A stretch of 64,000 bases of DNA. Origin: Chlorobiota bacterium (lineage in GTDB: Bacteria; Bacteroidota; Bacteroidia; Bacteroidales; JAADJA01). Below the pieces are notes generated by a model. It made no database searches and was not told where the DNA came from. It worked only from the letters and a program-made list of their open reading frames with translations. Every line of letters starts with the position of its first letter. The stretch's first letter is position 1. The stretch is taken from contig JAADJA010000171.1 of assembly GCA_013151015.1 (NCBI GenBank), positions 1 through 64,000 on the forward strand, read 5' to 3'. Position numbers and translations under genes: made by a program. This document shows positions 50,765 to 63,167 of the stretch, in pieces.

Positions 50765-53329
50765 TCAATCTTCATCTGGCTCTTGAGGTTCAGGTTGTTC
50801 TGATTCCCCTAAAGGCTCGATGGGATTTTCATCCGTTGGAATTAAATTACCTTCTTCATCGGTCAACAGCTCTTCAGCTTCATCTACTTCCACCCGGGCA
50901 ACGGCTGCAATGGCATCCCCTTCCCTGATATTTATCAACCTGACGCCTTGTGTGGCCCGGCCCATCACGCGCATTCCACTAACCGGCAGCCTTATAATAA
51001 TCCCAGACTTTGTTATAATCATCAAATCATCATTGTCGTAAACCGACTTAATGGCAATCAGGTTTCCGGTTTTCTCGGTGATATTGATGGTTTTCACACC
51101 TTTTCCACCCCTGTTCGTAATCCGGTAGTCTTCAACAGAGGAACGTTTCCCATAACCTTTTTGTGAAACGACAAGTACGTTGCTTTCTTCATCTTCAATA
51201 CAAATCATACCGATTACTTCGTCTTTTGGGCCAGCCAGTTTAATCCCCCTTACACCGGAAGCATTTCTGCCCATCGGCCTTACTTTGCTCTCGGGGAAAC
51301 GGATTGCCCTACCCGATTTAAGAGCCATTATAATCTCACTATTCCCGCTCGTAAGCCTTGCTTCCAACAGAATATCATCTTCTTTGATATTGATGGCAAT
51401 TATCCCGTTCACCCTCGGCCTTGAATACGATTCCAGGCTTGTCTTCTTTATTGTCCCTTTTTTGGTACAGAGCGTAATGAAATTACTATTGATGTAATCC
51501 TCCTCCGAAAGGTTCTTGATATTGATAATGGCCCGCACTTTATCGTCCATTGCTATGTTTATCAAATTCTGGATAGCCCGTCCTTTGGATGTTTTGGAAC
51601 CTTCAGGGATTTCAAATACCCTCAACCAATATACCTGCCCTTTTTCGGTAAAGAAAAGCATATAATTATGGTTAGTGGCAATGTAAAGGTGCTCGAGGAA
51701 ATCTTCGCCGCGGGTACTGCTTCCGCGTGCCCCGGTCCCTCCCCTGTTCTGGCGGCGGTATTCGCTCAAAGCAGTCCGTTTCACATAGCCAAGATGCGAA
51801 ATAGTAATCACCACTTCTTCATCTGGGATAGTATCTTCAATATTAAAATCCTTGGCAGTATATTCTATTTTTGAACGTCTTTCGTCACCATATTTCTCTT
51901 TGATTTCCATCAGCTCATCCTTGATAATGTTCATCCGGAGTTCTTCATTGGCAAGGATTTCTTCCAAATGCTCAATCAACTTCATGATCTCTTCATACTC
52001 TGCTTTCAGCTTATCCTGTTCCAATCCCGTAAGTTTCTGCAAACGCATATCAAGGATAGCCCGGGCCTGTATTTCGGAAAGCTTAAACTGTTCCATCAGG
52101 CCATTGCGTGCTTCCTCGGGTGTGCGCGATGCGCGAATCAACGCAATAACCGCATCAATATGGTCAAGGGCAATAATAAGCCCTTCAAGGATATGGGCCT
52201 TTTTCCTGGCTTCCCTCAGTTCGTATTCTGTTTTCCTGATCAGGACTTCATGGCGATGTTCCACAAAGTATTGGATCATGTCCTTCAGGTTGAGCATCTG
52301 CGGACGCCCTTTGACAAGGGCAATATTATTGACGCTGAATGAAGTTTGTAGGGCTGTGTATTGGTAGAGTTTGTTAAGGATGACATTGGGAACGGCATCC
52401 CTTTTCATTTCATAAACCACACGAAGGCCATTTCTGTCCGATTCATCCCGGATATCCGAAATACCTTCAATTTTTTTGTCATTCACAAGGTCCGCTGTCT
52501 TTTTTATCATTTCGGCCTTGTTCACCTGATAAGGTACCGAAGACACAATAATCCTCGACCTTCCGCTCTCCGTCTCTTCAATCACTGCTTCACCCCGCAT
52601 CATTACACGCCCCCTGCCCGTTTCAAAAGCACTGCGAACCCCTTCGTAACCATAGATTATACCACCGGTAGGGAAATCCGGGGCCTTGATGTATTGCATC
52701 AAATCCGATATGGTGATTTCACTATCATCAATATAGGCAATGGTACCGTCAATTACCTCGGCAAGATTGTGGGGCGGCATATTAGTGGCCATCCCAACGG
52801 CAATGCCCGAAGCCCCATTAATAAGCAGATTGGGCACCTTAGCCGGTAAAACAGTCGGCTCTTTTAAGGAATCATCAAAGTTCAATTGCATATCCACGGT
52901 ATCTTTATTGATATCCGCAAGCAATTCCTCAGAAATCTTACGAAGACGGGCTTCTGTATATCGCATGGCTGCTGGCCTGTCACCATCCATGGAACCAAAG
53001 TTCCCTTGTCCGTCAACCAAGGGGTAGCGCAACGACCAATCCTGGGCCATCCGCACCATTGCATCATAAACCGATGTATCACCATGGGGATGGAATTTCC
53101 CAAGGACCTCCCCTACTATCCTTGCCGATTTTTTATAAGGTCTGTTGGACATCACGCCCAACTCAAGCATTCCAAACAATACTCTCCTGTGAACAGGTTT
53201 CAACCCATCACGGACATCAGGCAAAGCTCTTGACACGATAACCGACATTGAATAATCAATATAAGCCGATTTCATTTGATTTTCGATGTTCACCTTATGA
53301 ATCCGTTCTCCATTTTGCAAATTTTCCAT
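50765..53329 (-). CDS. gyrA: DNA gyrase subunit A
   Basis: [46 protein letters not shown], GyrA box [11 protein letters not shown]. Confidence 0.97.
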   Translation of the reverse strand: MENLQNGERIHKVNIENQMKSAYIDYSMSVIVSRALPDVRDGLKPVHRRVLFGMLELGVMSNRPYKKSARIVGEVLGKFHPHGDTSVYDAMVRMAQDWSLRYPLVDGQGNFGSMDGDRPAAMRYTEARLRKISEELLADINKDTVDMQLNFDDSLKEPTVLPAKVPNLLINGASGIAVGMATNMPPHNLAEVIDGTIAYIDDSEITISDLMQYIKAPDFPTGGIIYGYEGVRSAFETGRGRVMMRGEAVIEETESGRSRIIVSSVPYQVNKAEMIKKTADLVNDKKIEGISDIRDESDRNGLRVVYEMKRDAVPNVILNKLYQYTALQTSFSVNNIALVKGRPQMLNLKDMIQYFVEHRHEVLIRKTEYELREARKKAHILEGLIIALDHIDAVIALIRASRTPEEARNGLMEQFKLSEIQARAILDMRLQKLTGLEQDKLKAEYEEIMKLIEHLEEILANEELRMNIIKDELMEIKEKYGDERRSKIEYTAKDFNIEDTIPDEEVVITISHLGYVKRTALSEYRRQNRGGTGARGSSTRGEDFLEHLYIATNHNYMLFFTEKGQVYWLRVFEIPEGSKTSKGRAIQNLINIAMDDKVRAIINIKNLSEEDYINSNFITLCTKKGTIKKTSLESYSRPRVNGIIAINIKEDDILLEARLTSGNSEIIMALKSGRAIRFPESKVRPMGRNASGVRGIKLAGPKDEVIGMICIEDEESNVLVVSQKGYGKRSSVEDYRITNRGGKGVKTINITEKTGNLIAIKSVYDNDDLMIITKSGIIIRLPVSGMRVMGRATQGVRLINIREGDAIAAVARVEVDEAEELLTDEEGNLIPTDENPIEPLGESEQPEPQEPDED

Positions 53330-53669
53330 ATATTATTCCTTCAATTACAGTTGATTACATTTTTTAAATAAAGTTTACGAATGTAGCAATAATTGATAAA
53401 CCACGGGCGTTTTTTAGCCCATTTTATTACTAACATGGTGATGTTAATAAAAAAGGACACATTGGCCGATTTTCCGTACTTTTGTATCTACATTTGAGAA
53501 AAAAGACATTGTGTCATTAGCATTTAGTTAACAATGACTTAGGCTGGATTTTTGTTAAGTGGGAACAAAATAAATTCCACCAAAAGACAAACTAATAGGA
53601 TTTTGAACCGTTATATTCAAAATAAACAAATTTTGATGGAAAGTCATCAACAATTCATTTGATTTTTTT

Positions 53670-56237
53670 ATGGAAGCGAAATTTTCACAACGCGTCAAGG
53701 ATGTGCTCTCTTACAGTAGGGAAGAAGCCATTCGGCTTGGAAACGATTATATAGGACTTGAACACCTCATCCTTGGAATAATACGTGAAGGCGAAGGAAT
53801 GGCTATTCAAATACTTTCGTATTTTAATCTTGATTTAGGCAATCTGAGAAAAGAAATAGAAGTGGCCATTGCAGAACCCGAAAAGAAAAAAGTAAAATCA
53901 TTGGACAATATCCCCTTGATAAAACAAGCGGAAAGAGCCCTTAAGATCACCTATCTCGAAGCAAAACTATTCAATAGCGACCTAATTGGAACCGAACATT
54001 TGCTACTTGCCATCCTTAAAGACAATGACAATATTGTCACAAAAAATTTCGGAAGACATGGCATTGATTATGAAGCCGTGAAGGATGAACTGAAAGCCAT
54101 TATCTCAAATAGCGATACAAGCGGGATTGGTTTTGACCCGAAAGACGAATTGCCCGGCGGAACTGCTTCCGATGAAGAACCCGAAGGGGGAAAAGGAAAA
54201 GGCTTTGGTGGTAATATCAAGAAGATTGCGGATTCAAAATCAAAAACCCCGGTACTGGATAATTTCGGGCGGGACATGACGAAAGCCGCCGAAGAAGGCC
54301 GCCTCGACCCCATCGTTGGACGCGACAGGGAACTGGAACGGATTGCCCAGGTTTTAAGCCGAAGGAAAAAGAACAATCCTATTTTAATAGGTGAGCCCGG
54401 TGTTGGCAAATCGGCAATTGCAGAAGGTCTGGCACTGCGAATAGTTGACCGGAAAGTTTCACGGGCATTGTTCAATAAACGTATTGTGACGCTTGACCTC
54501 GCTTCCCTTGTTGCCGGGACAAAATACCGCGGACAGTTTGAAGAGCGGATGAAGGCAGTTTTAAATGAACTGGAGAAAAACCCGCAGATCATTCTTTTTA
54601 TTGATGAAATCCACACAATAGTCGGGGCCGGGAATGCCTCGGGTTCACTGGATGCTTCCAATATGTTCAAACCGGCACTTGCCCGTGGCGATCTGCAATG
54701 TATAGGTGCAACCACACTGGACGAATACCGCCAGTACATTGAAAAGGATGGAGCTCTTGAAAGGCGTTTCCAAAAGGTTTTGGTCGATCCAACAACCCCG
54801 GAGGAGACCGTTGAGATTTTGAACAACATCAAAGAGAAATATGAAGACCACCACATGGTAACTTATTCCGATGAGGCGATCAAAGCCTGTGTTGGCCTTA
54901 CAACCCGCTATATAACCGACAGGTATTTACCGGACAAGGCAATTGACGCATTGGACGAAGCAGGTTCGCGCGTACATATCACCAATATCCATGTTCCCGT
55001 GGAAATAATCGATATCGAAAACAGGATTGAAGAAACACGGAAAAACAAAACCGGCGCAATCAATAATCAAAAATTTGAAGAAGCGGCCAAGTTCCGGGAT
55101 ATTGAAAGAAAATTACAGGAAGACCTCGATAGGGAGAAAAAACGCTGGGAAGAAGAATCAAAGATAAACAGGGAAAGCGTTTCGGAAGAAAATGTTGCCG
55201 AAGTCATTGCCATGATGACGGGCGTTCCGGTTCAACGGATTGCACAAAACGAGAGCGACCGCCTTGTGAGCATGGAAGATGACATGGCCGAATCTGTTAT
55301 AGGACAGGCCGATGCAATTAAAAAAGTAGTAAAGGCTATCCGTCGAAACCGGGCAGGGTTGAAAGACCCGAACAAACCCATTGGCACCTTTATTTTCCTT
55401 GGGCCAACGGGTGTGGGGAAAACCCATCTTGCAAAAGTTTTATCAAAATATCTTTTTGACACCGAGGAAAACCTTATCCGTGTTGACATGAGCGAATACA
55501 TGGAGAAGTTTGCTGTTTCAAGATTGGTCGGGGCGCCTCCGGGATATGTGGGGTATGAAGAAGGCGGGCAATTGACCGAAAAAGTAAGAAGGAAGCCCTA
55601 CTCCATCGTTCTCCTGGACGAAATTGAAAAAGCACATCCCGATGTGTTCCATTTGATGTTGCAGGTTTTGGATGATGGACAACTGACCGATAGTTTAGGG
55701 AGGAAAGTTGATTTTAAGAATACGATCATTATAATGACATCCAACATCGGTTCGAGGCAATTGAAAGATTTTGGACAAGGCGTTGGTTTTAATACATTGG
55801 CAAAAGCTGCCGGAAAGTCTTCACATACAAGGGGCGTTATCGAAAATGCACTGAAAAAGGCCTTTGCACCCGAGTTCCTGAACCGGATCGACGATGTGGT
55901 AATTTTTGATTCCCTCGAAAGGGAAGCAATCCATAAGATTATCGATATTGAATTGAAGCACCTTTTTAAACGTGTTATCGAGTTGGGTTATAAAATCGAA
56001 GTTACGGAAGATGCCAAGGACTTTATCGTTGAAAAAGGCTGGGACGAACAATATGGCGCCCGTCCTTTAAAGAGGGCGATCCAGAAATATATCGAAGATA
56101 ACCTGGCTGAAGAAATCATCCGTTCAAACCTGAGCGATGGCTCTGAAATAATTGTTGACTATGAAGAAGGCGGGGAAGAATTAAAGATTACCATTGTCCC
56201 TGCGACGAAATTGTTGGAGAATAAGGACAGTAAGTAA
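53670..56237 (+). CDS. clpC: ATP-dependent Clp protease ATP-binding subunit ClpC
   Basis: Clp_N repeats, Walker A GEPGVGKSAIAEGL and GPTGVGKTHLAKVL, UVR motif NNQKFEEAAKFRDIERKL. Confidence 0.96.
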   Translation: MEAKFSQRVKDVLSYSREEAIRLGNDYIGLEHLILGIIREGEGMAIQILSYFNLDLGNLRKEIEVAIAEPEKKKVKSLDNIPLIKQAERALKITYLEAKLFNSDLIGTEHLLLAILKDNDNIVTKNFGRHGIDYEAVKDELKAIISNSDTSGIGFDPKDELPGGTASDEEPEGGKGKGFGGNIKKIADSKSKTPVLDNFGRDMTKAAEEGRLDPIVGRDRELERIAQVLSRRKKNNPILIGEPGVGKSAIAEGLALRIVDRKVSRALFNKRIVTLDLASLVAGTKYRGQFEERMKAVLNELEKNPQIILFIDEIHTIVGAGNASGSLDASNMFKPALARGDLQCIGATTLDEYRQYIEKDGALERRFQKVLVDPTTPEETVEILNNIKEKYEDHHMVTYSDEAIKACVGLTTRYITDRYLPDKAIDALDEAGSRVHITNIHVPVEIIDIENRIEETRKNKTGAINNQKFEEAAKFRDIERKLQEDLDREKKRWEEESKINRESVSEENVAEVIAMMTGVPVQRIAQNESDRLVSMEDDMAESVIGQADAIKKVVKAIRRNRAGLKDPNKPIGTFIFLGPTGVGKTHLAKVLSKYLFDTEENLIRVDMSEYMEKFAVSRLVGAPPGYVGYEEGGQLTEKVRRKPYSIVLLDEIEKAHPDVFHLMLQVLDDGQLTDSLGRKVDFKNTIIIMTSNIGSRQLKDFGQGVGFNTLAKAAGKSSHTRGVIENALKKAFAPEFLNRIDDVVIFDSLEREAIHKIIDIELKHLFKRVIELGYKIEVTEDAKDFIVEKGWDEQYGARPLKRAIQKYIEDNLAEEIIRSNLSDGSEIIVDYEEGGEELKITIVPATKLLENKDSK

Positions 56238-56268
56238 CTCCCAACATATTTAACTTGATATTGATAAT

Positions 56269-56309
56269 GCCCTCCTGTTGATAATTTTACCGACAGGAGG
56301 GCGTTTTGT
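56269..56309 (+). terminator. Rho-independent terminator after clpC
   Basis: CCCTCCTGT...ACAGGAGGGCGTTTTGTTTTTG. Confidence 0.8.
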
Positions 56310-56424
56310 TTTTGTTCAACACAAGAATTGCAGCTTTCCAATTACAAGTAAGCTCTCTTCTATACAGAATTATTTTTGTTAAAATATTTTATAATTTAGC
56401 CGCAATTTTAAAACGAAAAAGAAT

Positions 56425-58209
56425 ATGGACAAATCGAAGATTGTAAAAGGAGGTGAATTCCTCATTAAAGAAACGAAAGCCGAAGATATTTTCATTCCTG
56501 AGGAGCTGGACGAAGAACAAATGATGATAGCCCAGACCTGTGTGGATTTCCTGGAAACTGAAGTGTATCCGATCCTTGACAGGATTGATAGTCAGGAAAA
56601 AGGATTGATGAGGAGTTTGATACAGAAATCAGGTGAACTTGGATTACTTGGGATTTCGGTGCCGGAGGAATATGAAGGCTTTGAACAAAGTTTTGTAACG
56701 TCCATGTTGGCAAGTGCTGCCATGGGGGCCGGCTATTCTTTTTCGGTTGCCTATTCGGCACACACGGGAATTGGTACATTGCCCATTGTTTATTATGGAA
56801 ACGATGAACAAAAAGCAAAATATCTGCCACAGCTTGCAACCGGTGAATGGGTAGCTGCTTATTGCCTGACCGAGCCCAATGCCGGATCGGATGCAAATTC
56901 AGGTTCCACAAAAGCTGTTCTGTCAGAAGATGGGAAACACTATATTTTGAACGGACAGAAAATGTGGATTACCAATGGCGGTTTTGCCGATGTTTTTACC
57001 GTATTTGCCAAAATTGACAACGACCGTGTCCTGAGTGCCTTTATCGTTGAAAGCAAATCGGAAGGAGTTGTCATAAACCCGGAGGAAAAAAAGATGGGGA
57101 TCAAAGGTTCTTCCACCGTTCAGCTTTTCTTCAACGATGTAAAAGTCCCGGTCGAAAACCTTTTGGGCCGCCGAGGCCAAGGGTTCAGGATTGCACTGAA
57201 CATCCTCCACATGGGCCGGATCAAACTTGGCGGAACTGTTCTGGGTGCTGCGCAAAGGGCAATTACACAATCTGTGAACTATGCAAACGAAAGAAAGCAA
57301 TTTGGCCAGACAATCGGGAATTTTGGAGCCATAAAATACAAACTTGCCGAACAGGTCATCAGGACATGGGTGACCGAGTCAGCGGTTTTCAGGATCAGCA
57401 AGAACATTGATGAAATGATCGAAATGCTGTTGGAGGAAGGAAAAGGGAAACAGGCGGCTACCATTGATGGTATCGCAGAGTATTCCATCGAAGCAGCTGC
57501 CATGAAAGTATTTGGGTCCGAAGCACTCAACTATGTGGTTGACGAAGCTGTTCAGATATTTGGCGGTATGGGTTTTTCGGCAGAAACCGATGTGGACAGG
57601 GCTTACCGCGATTCACGGATAAACCGGATTTTTGAAGGGACCAACGAAATCAACCGTTTACTTGTTTCCGATACAACCATTAAAAAGGCCTTGAAAACAG
57701 GTTTTGATATGGTCCGTTATGCCAATTCAATCATTAAAAACCTGGACAATGAAGCTGATTCGCCCATTCCCGAAAATGACTATTTTGCCGAGAAGAAATA
57801 CTATGTTTCCAATTTCAAAAAGGTGGCCATTTTGTTAATGGGGACTTTGTCGGATAAAATGGACAGGAAATTTATTTCGGAACAGGAAATCCTTTCGGAT
57901 ATCTCAGATGTGATTATGATGGCCTATGGATCGGAATCAGCAGAATTACGTGTGGAAAAACTCCACGGGATGAAAGGTGAAGAGGCTGTGAAACTGTACA
58001 AAGATATGTTGGATGTTTATATTTACGATTCCGCATGTAATATCAACAAAGCGGCCAAAGATGCCATCAATTCCTTTGTGGAAGGTGAAGAGCAAAAAAT
58101 CATGCTCGACCGTATCGATCATTTCACAAACGTAAAACCAATGAACACAAAAAGGGCAAGGCGCAATATCGCCGAAAAGCTTCTGGACGAAAACAAGTAT
58201 TGCTTTTAA
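56425..58209 (+). CDS. Acyl-CoA dehydrogenase (long ~590 aa form)
   Basis: AAYCLTEPNAGSDANS, YILNGQKMWITNGGFADVF, ANERKQFGQTIGNFGAIKYKLAE, AVQIFGGMGFSAETDVDRAYRDSRINRIFEGTNEINR. Confidence 0.95.
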   Translation: MDKSKIVKGGEFLIKETKAEDIFIPEELDEEQMMIAQTCVDFLETEVYPILDRIDSQEKGLMRSLIQKSGELGLLGISVPEEYEGFEQSFVTSMLASAAMGAGYSFSVAYSAHTGIGTLPIVYYGNDEQKAKYLPQLATGEWVAAYCLTEPNAGSDANSGSTKAVLSEDGKHYILNGQKMWITNGGFADVFTVFAKIDNDRVLSAFIVESKSEGVVINPEEKKMGIKGSSTVQLFFNDVKVPVENLLGRRGQGFRIALNILHMGRIKLGGTVLGAAQRAITQSVNYANERKQFGQTIGNFGAIKYKLAEQVIRTWVTESAVFRISKNIDEMIEMLLEEGKGKQAATIDGIAEYSIEAAAMKVFGSEALNYVVDEAVQIFGGMGFSAETDVDRAYRDSRINRIFEGTNEINRLLVSDTTIKKALKTGFDMVRYANSIIKNLDNEADSPIPENDYFAEKKYYVSNFKKVAILLMGTLSDKMDRKFISEQEILSDISDVIMMAYGSESAELRVEKLHGMKGEEAVKLYKDMLDVYIYDSACNINKAAKDAINSFVEGEEQKIMLDRIDHFTNVKPMNTKRARRNIAEKLLDENKYCF

Positions 58210-58477
58210 TTGAACTTCATTCAAATCACAAGGGCGAAAAAAAAGAGGTTTTCATACGAAAGTCTCTTTTTTTTGTGCAAGGAAAAGACAGTAAGCAAAG
58301 GATAAAAATAAATAAATCCCAAAGTCGGCATTTATCCCAAACCATTGTACTCGTAAGGTTCAATCTTTTCAAGATTATCAGATAGTATTGCCCATCAATT
58401 GTTCAATTCCTGCATTATGAGAAATTCAATCTTGTTTTTGTCATTGCTCATTTATTCCAACCAAATGATTCCCATTA

Positions 58478-60109
<1,632 letters not shown>

Positions 60110-60269
60110 TCAAGTTGGTGACAACACCAACCTGGCGCAACTAATAACCCCCAATTGGATAGTGTTTTTTATTGGGCGGCAAAAGTAGCATTATTTCAAT
60201 ACAAATTTACAAAGAGGTGCGAATTTGGAAATTGCTGGCTTGGTTCACTTTAATTTGGATTTGTTTCAT

Positions 60270-60277
60270 TATCTTTG
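60270..60277 (+). promoter_or_regulatory. -7 box TATCTTTG upstream of coiled-coil nuclease-like gene
   Basis: TAnnTTTG match 19 nt before the start codon. Confidence 0.45.
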
Positions 60278-60295
60278 CATTTAAACAAAACAATA

Positions 60296-60868
60296 ATGGA
60301 AGACAATACGGTTAATGAACCTTTAGGGCAATACGGCAGACCTGTTGGTTTTGATCAGGTGTGGCAAATGTTTCAGGAAACGGACAAGAAATTCAAAGAA
60401 ACCGACAAGCAATTCAAAGAAACGGACAAGAAAATTAAAGAACTGTCAGCCCTTTTTACATCACAATGGGGGAAATTAGTTGAATCCCTGGTTGAAGGGG
60501 ATCTTGTTAACATATTGAACCATCGGGGAATTCAAGTTGAAAAAACCATTCAACGTGTAAAAGGAAACCATAAGGGGCAAAATTTCGAATTCGACATCAT
60601 AGCCATTAACGGGAAAGAAATAGTAATTGTTGAAGTTAAAACAACATTACGGGTACAGGATGTGAACCATTTTCATGAAAAATTGTGGAAAGCAAAACAA
60701 TTCATGCCCGAATACAATGACAAACATATCTACGGTGCAATGGCTTTCATTATTGCCGAAGGGGCAAGTGAACGGATGGCAGAAAACCAGGGCTTTTTTG
60801 TTATCAGGGCAACGGGCAATAGTTCATCGATCGTCAATAAAAACAGTTTTAAACCAAAAGCTTTCTAA
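60296..60868 (+). CDS. Coiled-coil protein with predicted PD-(D/E)XK nuclease-like domain (DUF3782-like)
   Basis: ETDKKFKETDKQFKETDKKIKEL heptads followed by FEFDIIAINGKEIVIVEVKTTLR (D...ExK). Confidence 0.75.
   Translation: MEDNTVNEPLGQYGRPVGFDQVWQMFQETDKKFKETDKQFKETDKKIKELSALFTSQWGKLVESLVEGDLVNILNHRGIQVEKTIQRVKGNHKGQNFEFDIIAINGKEIVIVEVKTTLRVQDVNHFHEKLWKAKQFMPEYNDKHIYGAMAFIIAEGASERMAENQGFFVIRATGNSSSIVNKNSFKPKAF
60377..60439 (+). repeat. Three in-frame 21-bp tandem repeats
   Basis: GAAACGGACAAGAAATTCAAA / GAAACCGACAAGCAATTCAAA / GAAACGGACAAGAAAATTAAA. Confidence 0.9.
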
Positions 60869-60886
60869 ACCATGATGCCATAAAAC

Positions 60887-60921
60887 AAAAAAACCGTAAT
60901 CATAATGATTACGGTTTTTTT
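60887..60921. terminator. Bidirectional terminator between convergent genes
   Basis: AAAAAAACCGTAATCATAATGATTACGGTTTTTTT. Confidence 0.88.
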
Positions 60922-60945
60922 GTTCTTCATGATAAAAATCAAAAC

Positions 60946-62091
60946 TTATTCTTTCAAAATACCTTTTGAGATTACCAATCTTTGGATTTGGTTGGTCCCT
61001 TCATAAATCTGGCAAAGTTTTGCATCGCGCATCCTTTTTTCCACGCCAAATTCCCATGTGTAACCATCGCCGCCCATGGCCTGAACCGCATCGGTGGTAA
61101 CTTCCATCCCAATATCGGAAGCATAAAGTTTCGACATGGCCGAAAGCTTGTTCAATTTCTTTTTGTCATGGTCGTAAGCCCAGGCAGCGTACCAGGTAAT
61201 CATACGGGCTGTTTCCACTTTTGTGGCCATATCGGCAAGCATAAACCCAATTGCCTGGTTGGAAGCGATCGGCCTTCCAAACTGCTTCCTGTTCTTTGTC
61301 CAGTTCTTTGCTGTTTCGTAAGCTGCCCGCGCATTTCCAATGCTTAATGCAGCAACACCGGTACGTGTTCGATCGAAGGTCTTCATGGCAAAAATAAACC
61401 CATATCCCTCCTCACCTATCCTATTGGCAACAGGCACTTCCACATCGGTAAATACAATCTCATTTTGAACAGATGCCTTTTGCCCCATCTTGTTCAAATG
61501 TGGTTTAAACTCAATTCCAGGGCTATCGGAAGAGACCAGAAAAGCTGTAAGGCTACGTGAACCTTTCTCGGGATCGGTAATGGCAAAAACCGTCATGAAC
61601 GTTGACACTTCCGCATTTGTGATAAAACGCTTTTCCCCATTTATAATATATTTGTCACCTTTCCTGATGGCCGTGGTTTTAATGCCCTGCACATCGGAAC
61701 CGGCATTGGGCTCGGTAAGGCAATAAGCGGCAACCCCTTTCACTTCGTTTATCAGGCCAAAGAATTTCTTCTTTTGTTCCTCGTTTGCACCAATGTAAAG
61801 TGGGGTCAGGGCCAACGTATTGGCATCAATACAGATTCCGATACCCACACAACCCGCGCCCAATTCTTCGGATGCAAGTGCCCCATCCAGGAGACTGTGT
61901 TCGTGTCCGCCATAAATCTTTGACATGGGCCCGTTCATTATACCCTCATCGTATGCAGCTTTTACCACATCCCAGGGAAATTCGGCCAGCTCATCATACT
62001 TCAAACTGTTTGGCAACATGTAACGGTCAGAAAAATCTTTGTATTTTTCAATTATCCCTAATTGTTCATTCGTTAAACTAAAATCAATCAT
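60946..62091 (-). CDS. Acyl-CoA dehydrogenase (short ~380 aa form)
   Basis: GVAAYCLTEPNAGSDVQGIKT, QFGRPIASNQAIGFMLADMATKVETARMITWYAAW, AVQAMGGDGYTWEFGVEKRMRDAKLCQIYEGTNQIQRLVI. Confidence 0.96.
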   Translation of the reverse strand: MIDFSLTNEQLGIIEKYKDFSDRYMLPNSLKYDELAEFPWDVVKAAYDEGIMNGPMSKIYGGHEHSLLDGALASEELGAGCVGIGICIDANTLALTPLYIGANEEQKKKFFGLINEVKGVAAYCLTEPNAGSDVQGIKTTAIRKGDKYIINGEKRFITNAEVSTFMTVFAITDPEKGSRSLTAFLVSSDSPGIEFKPHLNKMGQKASVQNEIVFTDVEVPVANRIGEEGYGFIFAMKTFDRTRTGVAALSIGNARAAYETAKNWTKNRKQFGRPIASNQAIGFMLADMATKVETARMITWYAAWAYDHDKKKLNKLSAMSKLYASDIGMEVTTDAVQAMGGDGYTWEFGVEKRMRDAKLCQIYEGTNQIQRLVISKGILKE

Positions 62092-62131
62092 AATCGAGTT
62101 TTATTTTTATAATTTATATTTGATTTATTTC

Positions 62132-62971
62132 CTATTCTATTTCAATTGGGTTGTCAAGGCTTTTGTTATACTGCTTCATGGCACGCATACTCATGCCCAT
62201 ACTGGAAAAACCACCATCATGGAAGATATTCTGCATAGTGATCTTCTTCGTTAAATCCGAAAACATCGCGATGGTGAAATTGGCACATTCTTCTGCCGAA
62301 GCGTTCCCGAGGGGCGACATACGATCGGTAAAATCCATTAGGCCATCCATCCCTTTTACTCCCTTTCCGGCCGTTGTCCTTGTTGGCGATTGCGAAATCG
62401 TGTTCACCCTGATTTTCTTTTCGCGCCCATAAATATAACCAAAACTCCTGGCAATGGATTCCAGCAAGGCTTTGGCATCCGCCATATCGTTGTATCCATA
62501 AAGCACACGTTGGGCAGCAATGTACGACAAAGCGACCACACTCCCCCATTCGTTAATGGCATCGTGCCTATAACTGATTTGCATAAGTTTGTGAAAGGAA
62601 ATTGCTGAAATATCCAGGGTCTTATGAAAGAAATCATAATTCAGTTCATTGTAAACTTTTTTCTTCCGCACGTTTATCGACATCCCAATGGAATGAAGGA
62701 TAAAGTCCAGTTTCCCGCCCATGATTTCCATGGATTTTTCAATCAGGTTTTCCAAATCAGCCTCACTCGTTGCATCGGCCGGGATTATCGTTGCATTGCA
62801 TTTTTTGGCAAGTTCATCTATTTCGCCAAAACGCATGGCAGTTGGCGTATTTGTCAATACAAACCTTGCCCCTTCTTCATAAGCTTTTTCGGCTACTTTC
62901 CAGGCAATTGAATGATGGTCCAAGGCTCCGAAAATAATCCCTTTTTTCCCTTTTAATAAGTTATAAGCCAT
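62132..62971 (-). CDS. fabI: Enoyl-[acyl-carrier-protein] reductase (NADH)
   Basis: KGIIFGALDHHSIAWKVAEKAYEEGA, LDFILHSIGMS, SPTRTTAGKGVKGMDGLMDF. Confidence 0.94.
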   Translation of the reverse strand: MAYNLLKGKKGIIFGALDHHSIAWKVAEKAYEEGARFVLTNTPTAMRFGEIDELAKKCNATIIPADATSEADLENLIEKSMEIMGGKLDFILHSIGMSINVRKKKVYNELNYDFFHKTLDISAISFHKLMQISYRHDAINEWGSVVALSYIAAQRVLYGYNDMADAKALLESIARSFGYIYGREKKIRVNTISQSPTRTTAGKGVKGMDGLMDFTDRMSPLGNASAEECANFTIAMFSDLTKKITMQNIFHDGGFSSMGMSMRAMKQYNKSLDNPIEIE

Positions 62972-63167
62972 ATAGTTTTGTTTTTATTTTCAAATTAATC
63001 CAGTATTTGAAGAAAATTCCAAAAATCAAAAAACCAAATACAAATAAATCCCAAATCGTAAAATCCCAAACTTTCAAGCTTTTGTCCCAAAATTTCGAAA
63101 TTGTTTAATCATACCTTGATTATTATTTGCTTTTTGAACATTGTTTTCTGTAATTTTCTATCCAATT

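Noticed and set aside
60377-60439. Possible CRISPR-like repeats
   Set aside because: Contiguous 21-bp in-frame repeats without spacers that encode coiled-coil heptads.
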